The position numbers and the translations under genes are program-made. The notes under the pieces were generated by a model. The model did no database searches. It was given only the letters and a program-made list of their open reading frames with translations, and was not told where the DNA came from. Below are positions 63,289-64,000 of a stretch of 64,000 bases of DNA, one piece after another (position 1 is the first letter of the stretch; every line of letters starts with the position of its first letter). Origin of the DNA: Bryobacteraceae bacterium (GTDB lineage Bacteria; Acidobacteriota; Terriglobia; Bryobacterales; Bryobacteraceae); contig BPGD01000001.1 in NCBI GenBank assembly GCA_026002855.1, positions 2,178,001 through 2,242,000 of the forward strand. The letters are read 5' to 3'.

Positions 63289-64000
63289 TCAGGAGAGCAG
63301 TTCCCGGTGTTGCGTGAGGTAGCCAACGAAGAAGGTGAGGTTGTAAGTGGCGTGCACGATCGTGGACGCCGCGGTCGATCCGGTCCGGTGGCGCGTGTAG
63401 CCGAAAACGAACGAGGCGAGAAACAGCAGCAGCATGTGCTGCCAGTTCCAGGCGTATTGCGGGCCGTGGAGCAGCGCGAACGGCAGGCTTGCCAGCGTGA
63501 TGCCCCCCCACGGGCCGAAGGTGCGCACAGCCAGCGGCTGAAAGAAGCCGCGGAAAATGAGCTCTTCGGCCAGCGGGCCCAGCGTGACGGCGAAGGAGCC
63601 CACCAGAAGGACGGACCAGCGGTCGCGAAGCAGGCGCGCCACCGCGTTGTCGATTACCGGGGTGTGCAACACCTCGCCCAGCACGGCGATGAAGATCACA
63701 AGCGCCGGCCCGAGCACCCCCGTCAGCATCATGTTCGGCCAGGGGAAGCGCCAGCCGAGCGAGCTCCAGAACGGCGCCTGATATCGCTCCCGGAGGATCA
63801 GCCACAGCGAGCCGAACCAGAAACCATAGGCGGCAAACTGCATCGTCAGCGCGCGCACGGCCTCGCCGGGCATTCTGGGCAGCAGCAGAAAAAACCCCTG
63901 TGAGAGCACAATGGCCAGCGCCAGGCAGGGAAGAGCGAGCGCCGCCAGAAGAGCGGCGTCGATCCAGTTCCAGAACGGCTCTTCGCGGAGCCGCGGAACC
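63289..64000 (-). CDS. CPBP/CAAX-type intramembrane protease, 5' end beyond the window
   Basis: At least 236 residues, multi-helix. The CPBP motifs are present: EELIFRGF (EExxxR), FALLHGPQ (conserved His) and HATYN. These are glutamic intramembrane proteases (Rce1 homologues), often linked to immunity peptides or protein secretion in bacteria. The frame remains open to the window edge ([19 protein letters not shown]...), so the N-terminus is missing; a GTG at 63909 is a possible but less likely start. Confidence 0.85.
   Translation of the reverse strand, partial: VPRLREEPFWNWIDAALLAALALPCLALAIVLSQGFFLLLPRMPGEAVRALTMQFAAYGFWFGSLWLILRERYQAPFWSSLGWRFPWPNMMLTGVLGPALVIFIAVLGEVLHTPVIDNAVARLLRDRWSVLLVGSFAVTLGPLAEELIFRGFFQPLAVRTFGPWGGITLASLPFALLHGPQYAWNWQHMLLLFLASFVFGYTRHRTGSTAASTIVHATYNLTFFVGYLTQHRELLS

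Overview
The window is high-G+C, gene-dense bacterial chromosome from a diderm. Its gene content fits an Acidobacteriota lineage, perhaps Bryobacterales/Solibacter-like: a PEP-CTERM protein, Omp85 and TamB, UbiE/MenG, a tandem-ThuA protein, an M55 aminopeptidase, a fused MFS/spermidine synthase-like protein and a PD40 propeller protein. No rRNA or taxonomic marker was compared, so this placement is inference. Most of the window is core housekeeping DNA with short gaps and many 4-nt ATGA overlaps. One visible mobile insertion lies at about 36.0-38.6 kb.

Layout. 0-9.5 kb: DASS anion transporter, cellulose-synthase-like GT2, the hrcA-grpE-dnaJ heat-shock cluster, a GT2-methyltransferase fusion, a glycine-rich exported protein and an MTH1187-family protein. 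9.5-16.3 kb: HAD phosphatase, an unknown protein, fused MFS/spermidine synthase-like protein, M55 aminopeptidase, MscL, TPR protein and QueG. 16.3-20 kb: a multi-cysteine radical SAM enzyme resembling the archaeal tetraether-lipid synthase family, behind a structured leader and closed by a strong terminator, then an orphan CARF-HEPN RNase of the TIGR02710 family with no CRISPR locus. 20-31 kb: GatB, tandem-ThuA protein, KdsD, trigger factor, MetK, PD40 propeller, MFS transporter, FmdB zinc ribbon and a sugar nucleotidyltransferase. 30.7-35.2 kb: the tightly coupled cassette prfB (programmed +1 frameshift)-tsaC-histidine kinase-LytTR regulator.

35.2-38.6 kb: an NlpC/P60 lipoprotein followed by a block holding a PEP-CTERM gene and an IS256-family element. 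The block is bracketed by a 33-bp exact direct repeat that copies the 3' end of the NlpC gene. 38.6-42 kb: nadB, aroB and ubiE/menG. 42-46.9 kb: a frameshifted Tat-type molybdopterin oxidoreductase, its 4Fe-4S subunit ending in a CxxCH motif, an ArsR-type regulator and tRNA-Val. 46.9-55.9 kb: a ThiF/MoeB-type enzyme, then an envelope operon of Omp85, a SurA-like chaperone, TamB and a small protein. 56-60.2 kb: a GHMP kinase-UDP-sugar pyrophosphorylase fusion coupled to a divergent GalU-like protein. 60.2-64 kb: YbaK, serine hydrolase, TlpA-like thioredoxin, MtnA and a CPBP protease cut by the window edge.

A pattern across the window is that at least eleven genes have a TAnnnT -10-like hexamer only 7-10 nt before their most plausible start codon and no Shine-Dalgarno between. 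This points to widespread leaderless or nearly leaderless transcription, mixed with conventional SD-led genes.
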